Source: Nocardioides eburneiflavus (GTDB lineage Bacteria > Actinomycetota > Actinomycetes > Propionibacteriales > Nocardioidaceae). Taken from it: a stretch of DNA of 64,000 nt. The DNA lies in NCBI RefSeq assembly GCF_004785795.1, contig NZ_SRRO01000001.1, positions 2,976,001-3,040,000 on the forward strand, given 5' to 3'. The translations under genes and the position numbers were made by a program. The notes beneath the pieces are model-generated. The model was not told the origin of the DNA. It ran no database searches and was given only the letters and a program-made list of their open reading frames with translations. Shown here piece by piece: positions 45,767 to 54,594 of this stretch (positions are counted from its first letter, which is position 1; each line of letters opens with the position of its first letter).

Positions 45767-46909
45767 GTGACCGCCGCGCTGCCCGACTCGCTGACCCTGG
45801 GGTCGGTGCACGTCGACACCCCTGTCGTCCTCGCGCCCATGGCCGGCATCACCAACGCCGCCTACCGCCGGCTCTGTGCCGAGCAGGGCGCCGGTCTCTA
45901 CGTCTGCGAGATGATCACGAGCCGGGGTCTCGTCGAGGGTGACGAGACGACGAGGAAGATGCTCGTCTTCGACGACCTCGAGACGGTGCGGTCGGTGCAG
46001 CTCTACGGCACCGACCCGGTCTACATCGGCAAGGCCGTGGAGATCCTCTGCGCGGACCACGGCGTCGCGCACGTCGACCTCAACTTCGGCTGCCCGGTGC
46101 CCAAGGTGACCCGCAAGGGCGGCGGGGGAGCGCTGCCGTGGAAGCGCGGGCTGCTCGGCGAGATCCTCGAGCACGCGGTCGCGGCCGCGGCGCCCTACGG
46201 CGTGCCGGTGACGATGAAGACCCGCAAGGGCCTCGACGACGACCACCTGACCTATCTCGACGCCGGCCGGATCGCGCAGGAGAGCGGCGTCGCGGCGATC
46301 GCCCTGCACGGGCGTACGGTGCAGCAGGCCTACTCCGGCGAGGCCGACTGGGACGCCATCGGTGCCCTCGTCGACCACGTCGACATCCCCGTGCTCGGCA
46401 ACGGCGACATCTGGGAGGCCGCCGACGCCCTGCGGATGGTCGAGCAGACCGGCGCCGCCGGCGTCGTCGTCGGCCGCGGCTGCCTCGGGCGCCCCTGGCT
46501 CTTCCGCGACCTCGCGGCGGCGTTCCACGGCGAGGCCGTGGCGACCCTGCCCACGCTGGGCGAGGTCAAGGCCATGATGCGCCGGCACGCCGAGCTGCTC
46601 TCCGAGCACATGGGGGAGGAGCGTGGCTGCAAGGAGTTCCGCAAGCACATCACCTGGTACCTCAAGGGCTTCCCGGCCGGCGGCGAGCTGCGCCACCGCC
46701 TGGCCCTCGTCGACTCGCTGGCGAGCCTCGACACGCTCCTGCAGGACCTCGACGACACCGCGCCGTTCCCCGAGCGCGAGCTCGGGACGCCGCGTGGCAG
46801 GCAAGGTGCGCCGCGCAAGAAGGTGGTGCTCCCCGAGGGCTGGCTCGACGACACGGACGGGCGCGGCGCACACGTGCGCGAGGACGCCGACGAGACCACG
46901 GGAGGCTGA
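45767..46909 (+). CDS. dus: tRNA-dihydrouridine synthase (DusB-like)
   Basis: A 380-residue FMN enzyme reducing uridine to dihydrouridine in tRNA. FMN-binding VLAPMAGITNAAYRRL (residues ~22-37), catalytic Cys in DLNFGCPVPKVTRKGGG (~105-121), TMKTRKG, ALHGRTVQQ and VVVGRGCLGRPWLF, then the C-terminal helical tRNA-binding domain. GTG start at 45767 (reading TAALPDSLTLG). A ~50-residue tail rich in charged residues is longer than in E. coli DusB but common in actinobacteria. Confidence 0.95.
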   Translation: MTAALPDSLTLGSVHVDTPVVLAPMAGITNAAYRRLCAEQGAGLYVCEMITSRGLVEGDETTRKMLVFDDLETVRSVQLYGTDPVYIGKAVEILCADHGVAHVDLNFGCPVPKVTRKGGGGALPWKRGLLGEILEHAVAAAAPYGVPVTMKTRKGLDDDHLTYLDAGRIAQESGVAAIALHGRTVQQAYSGEADWDAIGALVDHVDIPVLGNGDIWEAADALRMVEQTGAAGVVVGRGCLGRPWLFRDLAAAFHGEAVATLPTLGEVKAMMRRHAELLSEHMGEERGCKEFRKHITWYLKGFPAGGELRHRLALVDSLASLDTLLQDLDDTAPFPERELGTPRGRQGAPRKKVVLPEGWLDDTDGRGAHVREDADETTGG

Positions 46910-47098
46910 GCGCTCCCACTCGTGCATCCGTGCCGGGTGAGCCGGAACACGCGCGTTTTTACCGTGGAGAATTGGGTCAGGCCGAGAATCCTGTGCTTCA
47001 CTCGATGATCGCGTCGACGTGGGCACGAGTTCTTCCCCCGTTTTCCGGGCTCGTGGATCGGCGCAGTCCCCCGTCAGCAAGTGCAAAGGATCAGCGCT

Positions 47099-48010
47099 GT
47101 GGCTCAGCATCGCCACAAGCGGGAAACCCCTGCTACCCCCCGTTCGAAGTCCATCCCCCGATCCGTCCAGGTCGCCGCACCCCTCGCCGTCGTGGCGACG
47201 CTGTCCGCAGTGACCATGGGCGTCCTCGCGGCCGAGCCCGCGACCTCCGGCGAGCACCTCCTCGCCTCGTCGAGCACCACCTCGCAGTCCATCTCCGACG
47301 CCGCGTCGAACAGCACGGCGCTGAGCCGTCGCGGGGAGACCACCGTCTCGCGCTCCCAGATCCGCACCGCGGCCCGCGCCGAGGCGGCCGTCCGCAAGGA
47401 CCTGAGCGTCGACAAGCAGGCACGTCGCCTCGCCAAGAAGCTCGACGCCCAGCTCTGGACCACCGAGACGCTCAACCTCTGGTCCGGGCCGAGCGAGAAG
47501 TCCGAGAAGCTCGGCGAGATCGCCGCCATCGAGCAGGTGACCGTGACCGGTCGTGAGCAGGCCGGCCGCACCCAGGTCGTCATCGACGGTCAGTCGCGCT
47601 GGGTCACCTCCGACTACCTCAGCGAGGACAAGCCGAAGCCCGAGCCCGAGGGCCCGGCCCTGGGCGGTTCGTGCTCCAACGGCTCGTCCATCGACGCCGG
47701 CCGCGCGTCCCTCTACGAGATCCACGACGTGGTCTGCTCCAACTGGCCGGAGATCACCAGCTACGGCACATGGCGTGGCGACGGCGACCACGGCGAGGGC
47801 CGTGCCATGGACATCATGATCAGCGGGGAGACCGGCTGGGCGGTCGCCGACTTCCTCCGGGCCAACTACTCCGCCCTCGGCATCGAGTACATCATCTACG
47901 CCCAGAACATCTGGTCCGTGGACCGTGCCGGCGAGGGCTGGCGCGGGATGTCCGACCGCGGCTCGACGACGGCCAACCACTACGACCACGTCCACGTCAC
48001 GGTCTACTGA
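47099..48010 (+). CDS. Secreted SH3b / M15-like (ARB_07466-type) cell-wall protein
   Basis: A 303-residue protein with an N-terminal membrane/signal segment (residues ~22-45), a linker, an SH3b-like domain (WTTETLNLWSGPSEKSEKLG, residues ~124-143, to SRWVTSDYL) and a C-terminal domain with zinc-peptidase-like motifs DHGEGRAMDIMI (~238-249) and NHYDHVHVTV at the end. The H-x6-D ... HxH pattern resembles M15 D-Ala-D-Ala or L-Ala-D-Glu peptidases, so it may cut peptidoglycan. Start: GTG 47099, eight bases after AAGGA. The 189-base upstream gap has AT-richer stretches but no recognised riboswitch. Confidence 0.75.
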   Translation: MAQHRHKRETPATPRSKSIPRSVQVAAPLAVVATLSAVTMGVLAAEPATSGEHLLASSSTTSQSISDAASNSTALSRRGETTVSRSQIRTAARAEAAVRKDLSVDKQARRLAKKLDAQLWTTETLNLWSGPSEKSEKLGEIAAIEQVTVTGREQAGRTQVVIDGQSRWVTSDYLSEDKPKPEPEGPALGGSCSNGSSIDAGRASLYEIHDVVCSNWPEITSYGTWRGDGDHGEGRAMDIMISGETGWAVADFLRANYSALGIEYIIYAQNIWSVDRAGEGWRGMSDRGSTTANHYDHVHVTVY

Positions 48011-48074
48011 CGTCCCAGCGTCGAAGGACCGCCGTCGACGCAGCGTCCTCGGTCCTCGCTAGGCTGACCGGCCG

Positions 48075-49391
48075 ATGAGCATCGAGGACCTGTACGACGA
48101 CGCCGCGCGCGAGCGCCTCGTCGCTGAGCCACCCAAGCGGGTCGACGCGCCCGTACGCCTCGCCTTCGAGCGCGACCGGGCGCGCGTCGTCCACGCGGCG
48201 GCGTCACGCCGCCTCGCAGCCAAGACGCAGGTGGTGGGTCCGCAGACCGACGACTTCGTGCGCAACCGGCTCACGCACAGCCTGGAGGTCGCCCAGGTCG
48301 CCCGTGACCTCGCTCGCGCGCTCGGCACGCACCCCGACATCGCCGAGACCGCCGCGCTGGCCCACGACCTGGGGCACCCGCCGTTCGGGCACAACGGCGA
48401 GCGGGCGCTCGCCGGCCTCAGCGCCGACTGCGGGGGCTTCGAGGGCAACGCCCAGACCTTGCGCCTGCTCACCCGGCTCGAGTCGAAGACCTTCGACGCC
48501 GAGGGACGCTCGGTCGGTCTCAACCTCACCCGGGCGACGCTCGACGCCTGCACCAAGTACCCCTGGAGCCGGGCGGACGCCTCCGGACCGCACGGCGTCC
48601 ACGCCGACGGCACGCCGCGTGTGGTGGTCAAGTTCGGCGTCTACGACGACGACCGGCCCGTCTTCGACTGGCTCCGCGCCGGCGTGGAGGGGCGCCGTCG
48701 CTGCATCGAGGCCCAGGTGATGGACCTCGCCGACGACGTCGCCTACTCGGTGCACGACGTGGAGGACGGCATCGTGGCCGGCCGGCTCGACCTCACCCGC
48801 CTGGACCGCGACGCCCTCTGGGAGACAGTCCGCTCGTGGTACCTGCCGGGTGCCGACGACGCGACGCTCGATGCAGCGTTGGCCGACCTGCGCGCGATCG
48901 GGAGCTGGCCGGGCTCCGCCTACGACGGCAGCAGGCGGGCCCTCGCCGCGATCAAGAACCTCACCAGCGACCTCGTCGGTCGCTTCTGCGGGAGCGTGCA
49001 GCGGGCCACCTTCGCCGCGACGGCGGGCGAGCCCCCCGTACGGCATCGCGCCGACCTCGTGGTCCCCGAGGCCACCGAGGTGGAGATCGGCGTGCTCAAG
49101 GGCATCGCCGCCCTCTACGTCATGCAGGCCGACGGTCGCGTCGCCCTCATGGAGCGCCAGCGCCAGCTGGTGGCCGAGCTGGTCGAGGGCCTGTGGGCCC
49201 GCGGGGTCGACGCGCTCGACCCGGTCTTCGTCGAGGACTGGGACACCGCGGTCGACGACGCCGCCCGTCGGCGCGTGGTCATCGACCAGGTCGCGTCCCT
49301 CACCGACGCCAGCGCCGTCGCACGCCACGCGGCGCTCGCCTCCTCGGGGGTCGGGAGGCGAGCGCCGCGCGCGGACCTGGACCCGGGCTAG
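48075..49391 (+). CDS. dgt: Deoxyguanosinetriphosphate triphosphohydrolase-like protein
   Basis: A 438-residue HD-domain dNTPase that splits dNTP into nucleoside and triphosphate. HD motif LAHDLGHPPFGHNGE (residues ~95-109), the upstream RNRLTHSLEVAQVARDLA with the first His, and VMDLADDVAYSVHDVED later. dGTPase type 2, as usually found before dnaG in actinobacteria. The stop TAG lies in the first copy of a 16-bp duplication. Confidence 0.95.
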   Translation: MSIEDLYDDAARERLVAEPPKRVDAPVRLAFERDRARVVHAAASRRLAAKTQVVGPQTDDFVRNRLTHSLEVAQVARDLARALGTHPDIAETAALAHDLGHPPFGHNGERALAGLSADCGGFEGNAQTLRLLTRLESKTFDAEGRSVGLNLTRATLDACTKYPWSRADASGPHGVHADGTPRVVVKFGVYDDDRPVFDWLRAGVEGRRRCIEAQVMDLADDVAYSVHDVEDGIVAGRLDLTRLDRDALWETVRSWYLPGADDATLDAALADLRAIGSWPGSAYDGSRRALAAIKNLTSDLVGRFCGSVQRATFAATAGEPPVRHRADLVVPEATEVEIGVLKGIAALYVMQADGRVALMERQRQLVAELVEGLWARGVDALDPVFVEDWDTAVDDAARRRVVIDQVASLTDASAVARHAALASSGVGRRAPRADLDPG

Positions 49392-49412
49392 GGCAGACCC
49401 GGGCTAGGGCAG
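49381..49412. repeat. 16-bp tandem duplication carrying the stops of two convergent genes
   Basis: Two exact copies of ACCCGGGCTAGGGCAG. Because CTAG is palindromic, copy 1 gives the TAG of dgt (+ strand, 49389-49391) and copy 2 gives the TAG of the YtxH-like gene (- strand, 49404-49406). Confidence 0.85.
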
Positions 49413-49751
49413 GTCGCCCTGCGGGTAGGGGTTGTCCTGCCGCGCGGTGCTGTCGGGGTGCAGCTGGTCCTCCAGGTCGGAGCTGCCGGACCGGTGGTCG
49501 CCGTTGCTCGACGGGGTCACCTTGTCCGCGGCACTGCTGGCGGCCGAGGCGACCTTGTCCTTGACCACGGGCGCCTTCTGCTGCGCGGTCTCCTTCACCA
49601 CGTCGGCAGCCTGGTGCGCCTTCTCCTGCACCCGTGGGTCGTCCTTGACGCGCATCGCGGTCTTCTTGATCTGTTCGTAGCGCTCGCGTCCGGCGCGGGT
49701 GCCGAGCACGTAGCCGACACCTCCGGCGACGAGCAGCATGAGCTTCTTCAT
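49404..49751 (-). CDS. YtxH-like membrane/stress protein
   Basis: A 115-residue protein: N-terminal hydrophobic segment MLLVAGGVGYVLGTRAGRERYEQI (glycine-rich helix then RAGRERYEQI, the usual YtxH-like opening), then an Ala/Lys/Asp helical region (VVKETAQQKAPVVKDKVASA) and a polar tail. Third gene of a minus-strand cluster with a DUF3618 and a holin-superfamily protein; such clusters are common in actinobacteria and linked to envelope stress. Molecular function unknown. Confidence 0.72.
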   Translation of the reverse strand: MKKLMLLVAGGVGYVLGTRAGRERYEQIKKTAMRVKDDPRVQEKAHQAADVVKETAQQKAPVVKDKVASAASSAADKVTPSSNGDHRSGSSDLEDQLHPDSTARQDNPYPQGDLP

Positions 49752-49806
49752 GGGGGTCTCCCTTCCCTGTCGGTCAGTGATGGGTCAGTGGCGGATCAGT
49801 GGCAGG

Positions 49807-50061
49807 TCAGTGGCGGCCGCGGCGTCGCCACAGGAGCAGCACCACGGCCATCGCGACGAGCGAGCCGGCGGCGGCGATCACCTCGTTGCGCGGGCGTCCG
49901 TCGTCGGTGGTGGCGGAGTCCTTGAGCGCCGCGACCTTGTGCTGCGCCTGCGACTTCACGTCGAGCTTCGCGGCCAGCTCGTCGACGGTGCCCGCGAGCT
50001 GCTCGCGCTGGAGCGCGATCTCCGCCTCGAGCTCTTCCGGCGTCTTGTGCTGGTCACTCAT
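49807..50061 (-). CDS. DUF3618 family protein
   Basis: An 84-residue protein with LEAEIALQREQLAGTVDELAA (residues ~11-31), the typical DUF3618 helix, and a C-terminal membrane segment ending in WRRRGRH. Membrane-associated; role unknown. Its ATG overlaps the upstream holin-family stop by 8 bases, so the two are co-transcribed. Confidence 0.8.
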   Translation of the reverse strand: MSDQHKTPEELEAEIALQREQLAGTVDELAAKLDVKSQAQHKVAALKDSATTDDGRPRNEVIAAAGSLVAMAVVLLLWRRRGRH

Positions 50062-50461
50062 GGTGGTCTCCCTTCACCGTCGCGATGTCCTCCTTGAGGC
50101 CGTGGATCGCGCGCTCGGGCGCGGCCGGCGTGGCCTCGGCCACCTTGTTCTTCCCGACCAGGCCGGCGACAGCGGCCCCGGCGAGCAGGACGAGCGCCAC
50201 GAGCAGGGCGGCCAGCCAGGCGTCGACCACGTGGGCGAGCCCCAGGATGGCAGTGGCGACGAGTGCTCCGAAGGCGAAGAACGCGAGGAGCCCGGCCACG
50301 CTGAACATGCCGATCCCGATCCCCGCGCGTCTGCCCTTCTGGGCGACCTCCGCCTGGGCGAGCCGCATCTCCGAGCGGATCAGCTCGGGGATCTGCTGGG
50401 ACAGCTGGTGGACGAGTGCTCCGAGAGTCTGACTCTCCGGCGCTCCATGCTGAGAGGTCAT
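50054..50461 (-). CDS. Phage-holin-superfamily (DUF1469-like) membrane protein
   Basis: A 135-residue protein with two hydrophobic segments (residues ~52-75 and ~85-108) after an amphipathic N-terminal helix (LGALVHQLSQQIPELIRSEM). DUF1469/Act_holin proteins are chromosomal and not part of a phage here. First gene of the minus-strand cluster 50461 to 49404. Start: ATG 50461; divergent from dnaG. Confidence 0.8.
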   Translation of the reverse strand: MTSQHGAPESQTLGALVHQLSQQIPELIRSEMRLAQAEVAQKGRRAGIGIGMFSVAGLLAFFAFGALVATAILGLAHVVDAWLAALLVALVLLAGAAVAGLVGKNKVAEATPAAPERAIHGLKEDIATVKGDHHE

Positions 50462-50598
50462 CTTCCGACCTTCGCAGACGTGTTGGACGGGCACCAGCCG
50501 CTCACGCCCCAAGGGGTGGCCGACCGCGCGCAGTCGGCGATCCCGGGGATGTGGAGACTCCCCGCCGCTCGTGGGAGCTCGCCCGTAGACTCCCCGGC

Positions 50599-52500
50599 GT
50601 GGCAGGCCGGATTCGCGACGACGACATCGCCGAGGTGCGCGAGAAGGCGCGGATCGACGACGTGGTCTCCGAGTACGTCACGCTCAAGCGCGCCGGCGGC
50701 GGCTCGCTGAAGGGCCTCTGTCCGTTCCACGACGAGAAGACGCCGTCGTTCAACGTCAACCCGGCCCGCCAGTTCTTCCACTGCTTCGGCTGCGGCGAGG
50801 GCGGGGACGTCATCTCGTTCCTGATGAAGGTGGACGGACTCACGTTCACCGAGTCGGTCGAGCGGCTCGCGGAGAAGTACGGCGTCCAGCTCCGACGCGA
50901 GGACGGCGACGACGAGCCCGTACGTCCCCGCGGGCCGGCTCGTGGCCGCCTGATCGAGGCCCACAAGGTCGCCCAGGTGTTCTACGCCGAGCAGCTTGCC
51001 GGCCCCGACGCGGTGGTCGCGCGCCAGTTCCTCCACGAGCGCGGATTCGACCAGGCCGCCGCCCTCATGTTCGGCGTGGGCTTCGCCCCGCGCGACGGGG
51101 AGGCGCTGACCCGCCACCTGCGCGGGCGCCGGTTCACCGACGAGGAGTCGGTCGCGGCCGGGCTCGTGGCGCACGGCCGCTCCCACTACGACCGCTTCCG
51201 CGGCCGGCTCGTGTGGCCGATCCGCGAGGCCAACGGCGACACCATCGGCTTCGGTGCCCGCCGGATCTTCGACGACGACCGGATCGAGGCCAAGTACCTC
51301 AACACCTCCGAGACCGCGATCTACAAGAAGAGCCAGGTGCTCTACGGCATCGACCTCGCGCGCACCGCGATGAAGGACAGCCAGCAGGCCGTCGTCGTCG
51401 AGGGCTACACCGACGTCATGGCCTGCCACCTCGCCGGGGTGACGACCGCCGTCGCGTCTTGCGGCACCGCCTTCGGCACCGACCACGCCCGCGTCCTGCG
51501 CCGCTTCCTCGGCGACCACGGCACGACCAGCGGCGAGGTCATCTTCACCTTCGACGGTGACTCCGCCGGCCAGAAGGCCGCGATGAAGGTCCTCGACAGC
51601 GACCAGGTCTTCGCGTCCCAGACCTATGTCGCCGTCGCGCCCGAGGGCATGGACCCGTGCGACCTGCGGCTCAAGGAGGGTGACGAGGCCGTGCGCGAGC
51701 TGGTCGCGAGCCGGCAACCCCTCTACCGCTTCGCCCTCGACAACATCCTCACCCGCCACGACCTCGACCGTGCCGACGGCCGCGTCGACGCGCTGCGCGA
51801 CGCCGCCGGACTGGTGGCGAGCATCCGCGACAAGACGAAGGTCGAGACGTTCTCCCGCGAGCTCGCACACATGGTGGGCGTCGACCTCGACCAGGTCCGC
51901 GAGGAGGTACGCCGCGCCGCCAGCCGGCCGGCCCGGACCGACGAGCGGCGCCCCGTACGCTCCGCCGAGCCGTCGCAGGCGCCCCAGCCGCCGCGACCGG
52001 CCCTGCCGAGCCTGTCCGACCCGCGATTCCAGATCGAGCGCGAGCTGCTCAAGCTCATCATCCAGCACCCTGCGGGTGTGGGGCGCACGACCGCGCACGT
52101 GACCGGCGCCGACTTCACCCACCCCACGTTCCAGGGCGTGTGGGAGGCAGTGACGGCAGCGGGCGGGCCCGCCTCGGGCGTCGACGACGCCGGCTGGGCC
52201 AACCGGGTCCGCGGTGCTGCGACGGATCCGGCGGTGATCGCTGCGGTCACCGAGCTCGGCGTCGAGCCGGTCCGCGGCACCTCGGACCCCAACCCGACCT
52301 TTGCGGTGGCCTACGTCTACCGGCTCCAGGAGCTGACCACGTCGCGCCGCATCGCCGACGTCAAGGCGCGCCTCCAGCGCACCAACCCGGTCGACCAGGC
52401 GCTCGACTACAACCGCATGTTCGGCGAGCTCGTCATGCTCGAGCAGCACCGGCGCAAGCTGCGCGAGGGTGCAGTCGGACCACCAGGAGGACAGCCCTGA
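50599..52500 (+). CDS. dnaG: DNA primase
   Basis: A 633-residue primase that makes RNA primers at the replication fork. CHC2 zinc domain CPFHDEKTPSF ... HCFGCGEGGD (residues ~39-66), RNA-polymerase core with Toprim motifs VVVEGYTDVMACH (~267-279) and FTFDGDSAGQKAA (~313-325), and a C-terminal helicase-interacting domain. GTG start at 50599 (reading AGRIRDDDIAEVR). The dgt-dnaG order is conserved, here split by the three-gene cluster on the other strand. Confidence 0.97.
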   Translation: MAGRIRDDDIAEVREKARIDDVVSEYVTLKRAGGGSLKGLCPFHDEKTPSFNVNPARQFFHCFGCGEGGDVISFLMKVDGLTFTESVERLAEKYGVQLRREDGDDEPVRPRGPARGRLIEAHKVAQVFYAEQLAGPDAVVARQFLHERGFDQAAALMFGVGFAPRDGEALTRHLRGRRFTDEESVAAGLVAHGRSHYDRFRGRLVWPIREANGDTIGFGARRIFDDDRIEAKYLNTSETAIYKKSQVLYGIDLARTAMKDSQQAVVVEGYTDVMACHLAGVTTAVASCGTAFGTDHARVLRRFLGDHGTTSGEVIFTFDGDSAGQKAAMKVLDSDQVFASQTYVAVAPEGMDPCDLRLKEGDEAVRELVASRQPLYRFALDNILTRHDLDRADGRVDALRDAAGLVASIRDKTKVETFSRELAHMVGVDLDQVREEVRRAASRPARTDERRPVRSAEPSQAPQPPRPALPSLSDPRFQIERELLKLIIQHPAGVGRTTAHVTGADFTHPTFQGVWEAVTAAGGPASGVDDAGWANRVRGAATDPAVIAAVTELGVEPVRGTSDPNPTFAVAYVYRLQELTTSRRIADVKARLQRTNPVDQALDYNRMFGELVMLEQHRRKLREGAVGPPGGQP

Positions 52501-53012
52501 TGCTCCCGGTCAGCTGGCGGAGGCGATCCACGGTCCCGCAGATCGAGGTCGGCCGTCGCGAGAAGGTCCTCGCGGTGACGACGGCTGCCGACGGTGCCGT
52601 CGTCGCCGGCACGCGCGACGCGTTCTACCTCGCACGCGACGGCGAGACCCGACGGGTCCCGTGGGAGCAGGTGGAGGCGGCTGGCTGGGACCGGGACACC
52701 GACACGTTCCAGCTCTCCGAGGTCGGCTCGTGGGGGGAGCAGCGGCCCGTCCACACCGCATCACTGGCCGACCCGGGCCGCCTGCTCGAGCTGGTCCACG
52801 AGCGAGTGACCGCCAGCATCGTCCTCCAGCGCCACGTCCCGGTGGCGCACCGTCGCGGCCTGCGCGTCATCGCCCGCCGCGCGCCCTCCGGGGAGGGTGG
52901 CGTGCACTGGGTCTACGAGTACGACGAGGGCGTCGACCCCGACGACCCGGCCGTGCGGGCGGCCGCTCGTGAAGCCCTCGAGCTGGCCCGGCGCGACGTC
53001 GGGCTGCCCTGA
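52500..53012 (+). CDS. Conserved hypothetical protein downstream of dnaG
   Basis: A 170-residue soluble protein, starting with an ATG that shares one base with the dnaG stop (TGATG), so translationally coupled. It has a beta-rich first half (REKVLAVTTAADGAVVAGTR, then AFYLARDGETRRVPWEQVEA) resembling PH-like or WD-type strands, and a helical end (AAAREALELARRDVGLP). Found after dnaG in related actinobacteria (from memory); no function known. Confidence 0.75.
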   Translation: MLPVSWRRRSTVPQIEVGRREKVLAVTTAADGAVVAGTRDAFYLARDGETRRVPWEQVEAAGWDRDTDTFQLSEVGSWGEQRPVHTASLADPGRLLELVHERVTASIVLQRHVPVAHRRGLRVIARRAPSGEGGVHWVYEYDEGVDPDDPAVRAAAREALELARRDVGLP

Positions 53013-53064
53013 TTTCACCCGTGGTGACGAGGCTTGCTAAGGTTTCGCCTCGCTGCACAAGCGA

Positions 53065-53137
53065 TCCCCTGTAGCTCAACTGGCAGAGCATTCGGCTGTT
53101 AACCGGAGGGTTGTTGGTTCGAGTCCAACCGGGGGAG
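53065..53137 (+). tRNA. tRNA-Asn (anticodon GTT)
   Basis: Full cloverleaf: acceptor TCCCCTG / CGGGGGA, D-arm GCTC-AACTGGCA-GAGC, anticodon arm TTCGG-CTGTTAA-CCGGA with GTT at 53098-53100, variable GGGTT, T-arm GTTGG-TTCGAGT-CCAAC, discriminator G. 73 bases; CCA is not encoded. Its 3' end is the likely integration site of the element to the right. Confidence 0.97.
53112..53137 (+). other. Probable attL core (tRNA-Asn 3' end)
   Basis: The T-arm and acceptor end of the tRNA is the usual att core for tyrosine integrases inserting into tRNA genes. The integrase gene begins ~190 bases away and points towards it. No second copy is present in the window, so attR must lie beyond 64000 if this reading is right. 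Confidence 0.5.
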
Positions 53138-53142
53138 CGGGA

Positions 53143-53185
53143 AGAGGGCCTCTGACCTGGGCAAACGCCCAGGCAGGGGCCCTCT
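53143..53185 (+). terminator. Hairpin after tRNA-Asn
   Basis: Bipartite stem AGAGGGCC / GGCCCTCT (53143-53150, 53178-53185) with an inner CCTGGGC-AAAC-GCCCAGG. It begins six bases after the tRNA and probably terminates its transcript. It may belong to the element rather than the original locus. Confidence 0.7.
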
Positions 53186-53322
53186 GAGATTTGAATCTGA
53201 TGGCGAAACTGTCCAGAAACAGGCCAGAAACGCCCGTGGCCAAGGCCCCGAGAACGCGCTGCGCGGAGGCAGAATGCACCCGGGGATCGGGCGCTCCCGG
53301 GGGACTTCGTGGGGCGACACTT

Positions 53323-54486
53323 TCAGGTGACGGGCCGGAACTTCTCGAGATGGACCGTCAGATCGGGCGCCACCTTGGCCTTGTGAACGTAGAAGTCGCG
53401 GGTGATGTCACTGTCTTCGTGACCAAGTTGAGCCTGGGCAGCGTCGATGCCCACTTCACGGTCAATGAGGGTGGCCACTGACCTGCGGAAGGTGTGGAAG
53501 GTGACCCAGTCGTAGGCGGTGTCGTCGACTACCTGGTTCCACATCCGCTCCCAGTTCGAGATCTGCCGCCAGCTTCCGCGGCGGGTCGGGAACACGGCGC
53601 CGTGCGGGTTGGCGTGGTTCTCGACCTGACGCCGTAGCAGGATCCCGACGGCGAACGGTGGAAGAAGCAGAGTGCGGTAGCCGGCGCTGGACTTGGTCCA
53701 CGGTTGCCGGAAGGTGCCCTCACCGGTCTCGGTGATGATGGTTCCGGACACGGTAAGTGTGGGAGGCGTGGCTCCCAGATCGATCTCGGAGTAGATAAGC
53801 GCGCCGATCTCGCCGATGCGACAGCCGGTGCCCAGGATGAGGTCGACAGCGTCCATGAGATCGGTGGTCGGGCGTGGGCCCGGTCGCTTGCTGCTGGTCG
53901 ACTCTGCGACGAGGCTGCGAACGTCCTGGATCTGGTCCATGTCGAGGTACTCGATCTCGCGTCGCGGTTTCGAGATACGCGCAACGTCCCGCACCGGGTT
54001 CGAGGCGATGACGTCGTGCCGAACGGCCACGGCGAACATCCCGTGGAGGACCTTGCGGAGCATCGTGGGGCTGAAGCCAAGCGCGGCTCGATCTTTTACG
54101 ACGCGGTCAAGGGTGCTCGTCCTGCAATCGCGCAGCCGTCGCTCGCCGATCACGGGCACGATCTGGTTGTTCACCGTGCTGCGGTACGCCTTAAGGGAGT
54201 TCGTAGCGACCTGCTGCGCCTCCTTCTCTCGCAGCCAGAAGGCTGCGAGTTCAGCCACCGTGGTTAGCGGCGTGAGCTCGTTATCGCTGGCCTCGGCTCC
54301 GTTGAGCTCTTGGAGCTTCCTGATGAGAGCGGTGCGAGCAGCCTGGGCGCTATCAGCGCGGGCGCGGAGGCGTGCCACTCGGCCACTGAAGTACACATAG
54401 TTAGCGGAGGCCTCATAGGTGCCGGCGGCGGTCTTGGACACGCCGACCGCGCCCCATGTGCCTGGCGGCATCGGCGGGCGGGGCAT
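53323..54486 (-). CDS. int: Tyrosine-type site-specific integrase
   Basis: A 387-residue phage-type recombinase. N-terminal AP2-like/SAM-like arm-binding region (residues ~20-150), catalytic domain with Arg in LGTGCRIGEIGAL (~239), HTFRR (~325), LGHED (~355) and the Tyr nucleophile in DFYVHKA (~368). It integrates and excises the element at the tRNA-Asn. It reads towards the tRNA, the classic arrangement, with ~185 bases of att DNA between. Base use is less GC-biased than in chromosomal neighbours, fitting transfer. Confidence 0.95.
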   Translation of the reverse strand: MPRPPMPPGTWGAVGVSKTAAGTYEASANYVYFSGRVARLRARADSAQAARTALIRKLQELNGAEASDNELTPLTTVAELAAFWLREKEAQQVATNSLKAYRSTVNNQIVPVIGERRLRDCRTSTLDRVVKDRAALGFSPTMLRKVLHGMFAVAVRHDVIASNPVRDVARISKPRREIEYLDMDQIQDVRSLVAESTSSKRPGPRPTTDLMDAVDLILGTGCRIGEIGALIYSEIDLGATPPTLTVSGTIITETGEGTFRQPWTKSSAGYRTLLLPPFAVGILLRRQVENHANPHGAVFPTRRGSWRQISNWERMWNQVVDDTAYDWVTFHTFRRSVATLIDREVGIDAAQAQLGHEDSDITRDFYVHKAKVAPDLTVHLEKFRPVT

Positions 54487-54594
54487 CAGCCGACCCCACT
54501 CGATGTGGGCGGGGCGATCGCGAACGGGTACTTGCCGATCATGCGGGCCTTCCGGATGGCGCGTTGTGCGGTCTTTCGTCAGAGGGTAGGCGTG

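Noticed and set aside
46910..47098. Cyclic-di-AMP (ydaO-type) riboswitch before the SH3b/M15-like gene
   Set aside because: Such genes often follow this riboswitch in actinobacteria, but I could not find its conserved core bases here.
50054..50461. Prophage remnant because of a holin-family hit
   Set aside because: The family is a chromosomal membrane-protein family; no lysin, capsid or integrase is adjacent.
53076..53320. Minus-strand frames of ~67-73 residues with a GLEPTT-like end
   Set aside because: They are the antisense of the tRNA-Asn and its flank, a well-known false gene pattern in databases.
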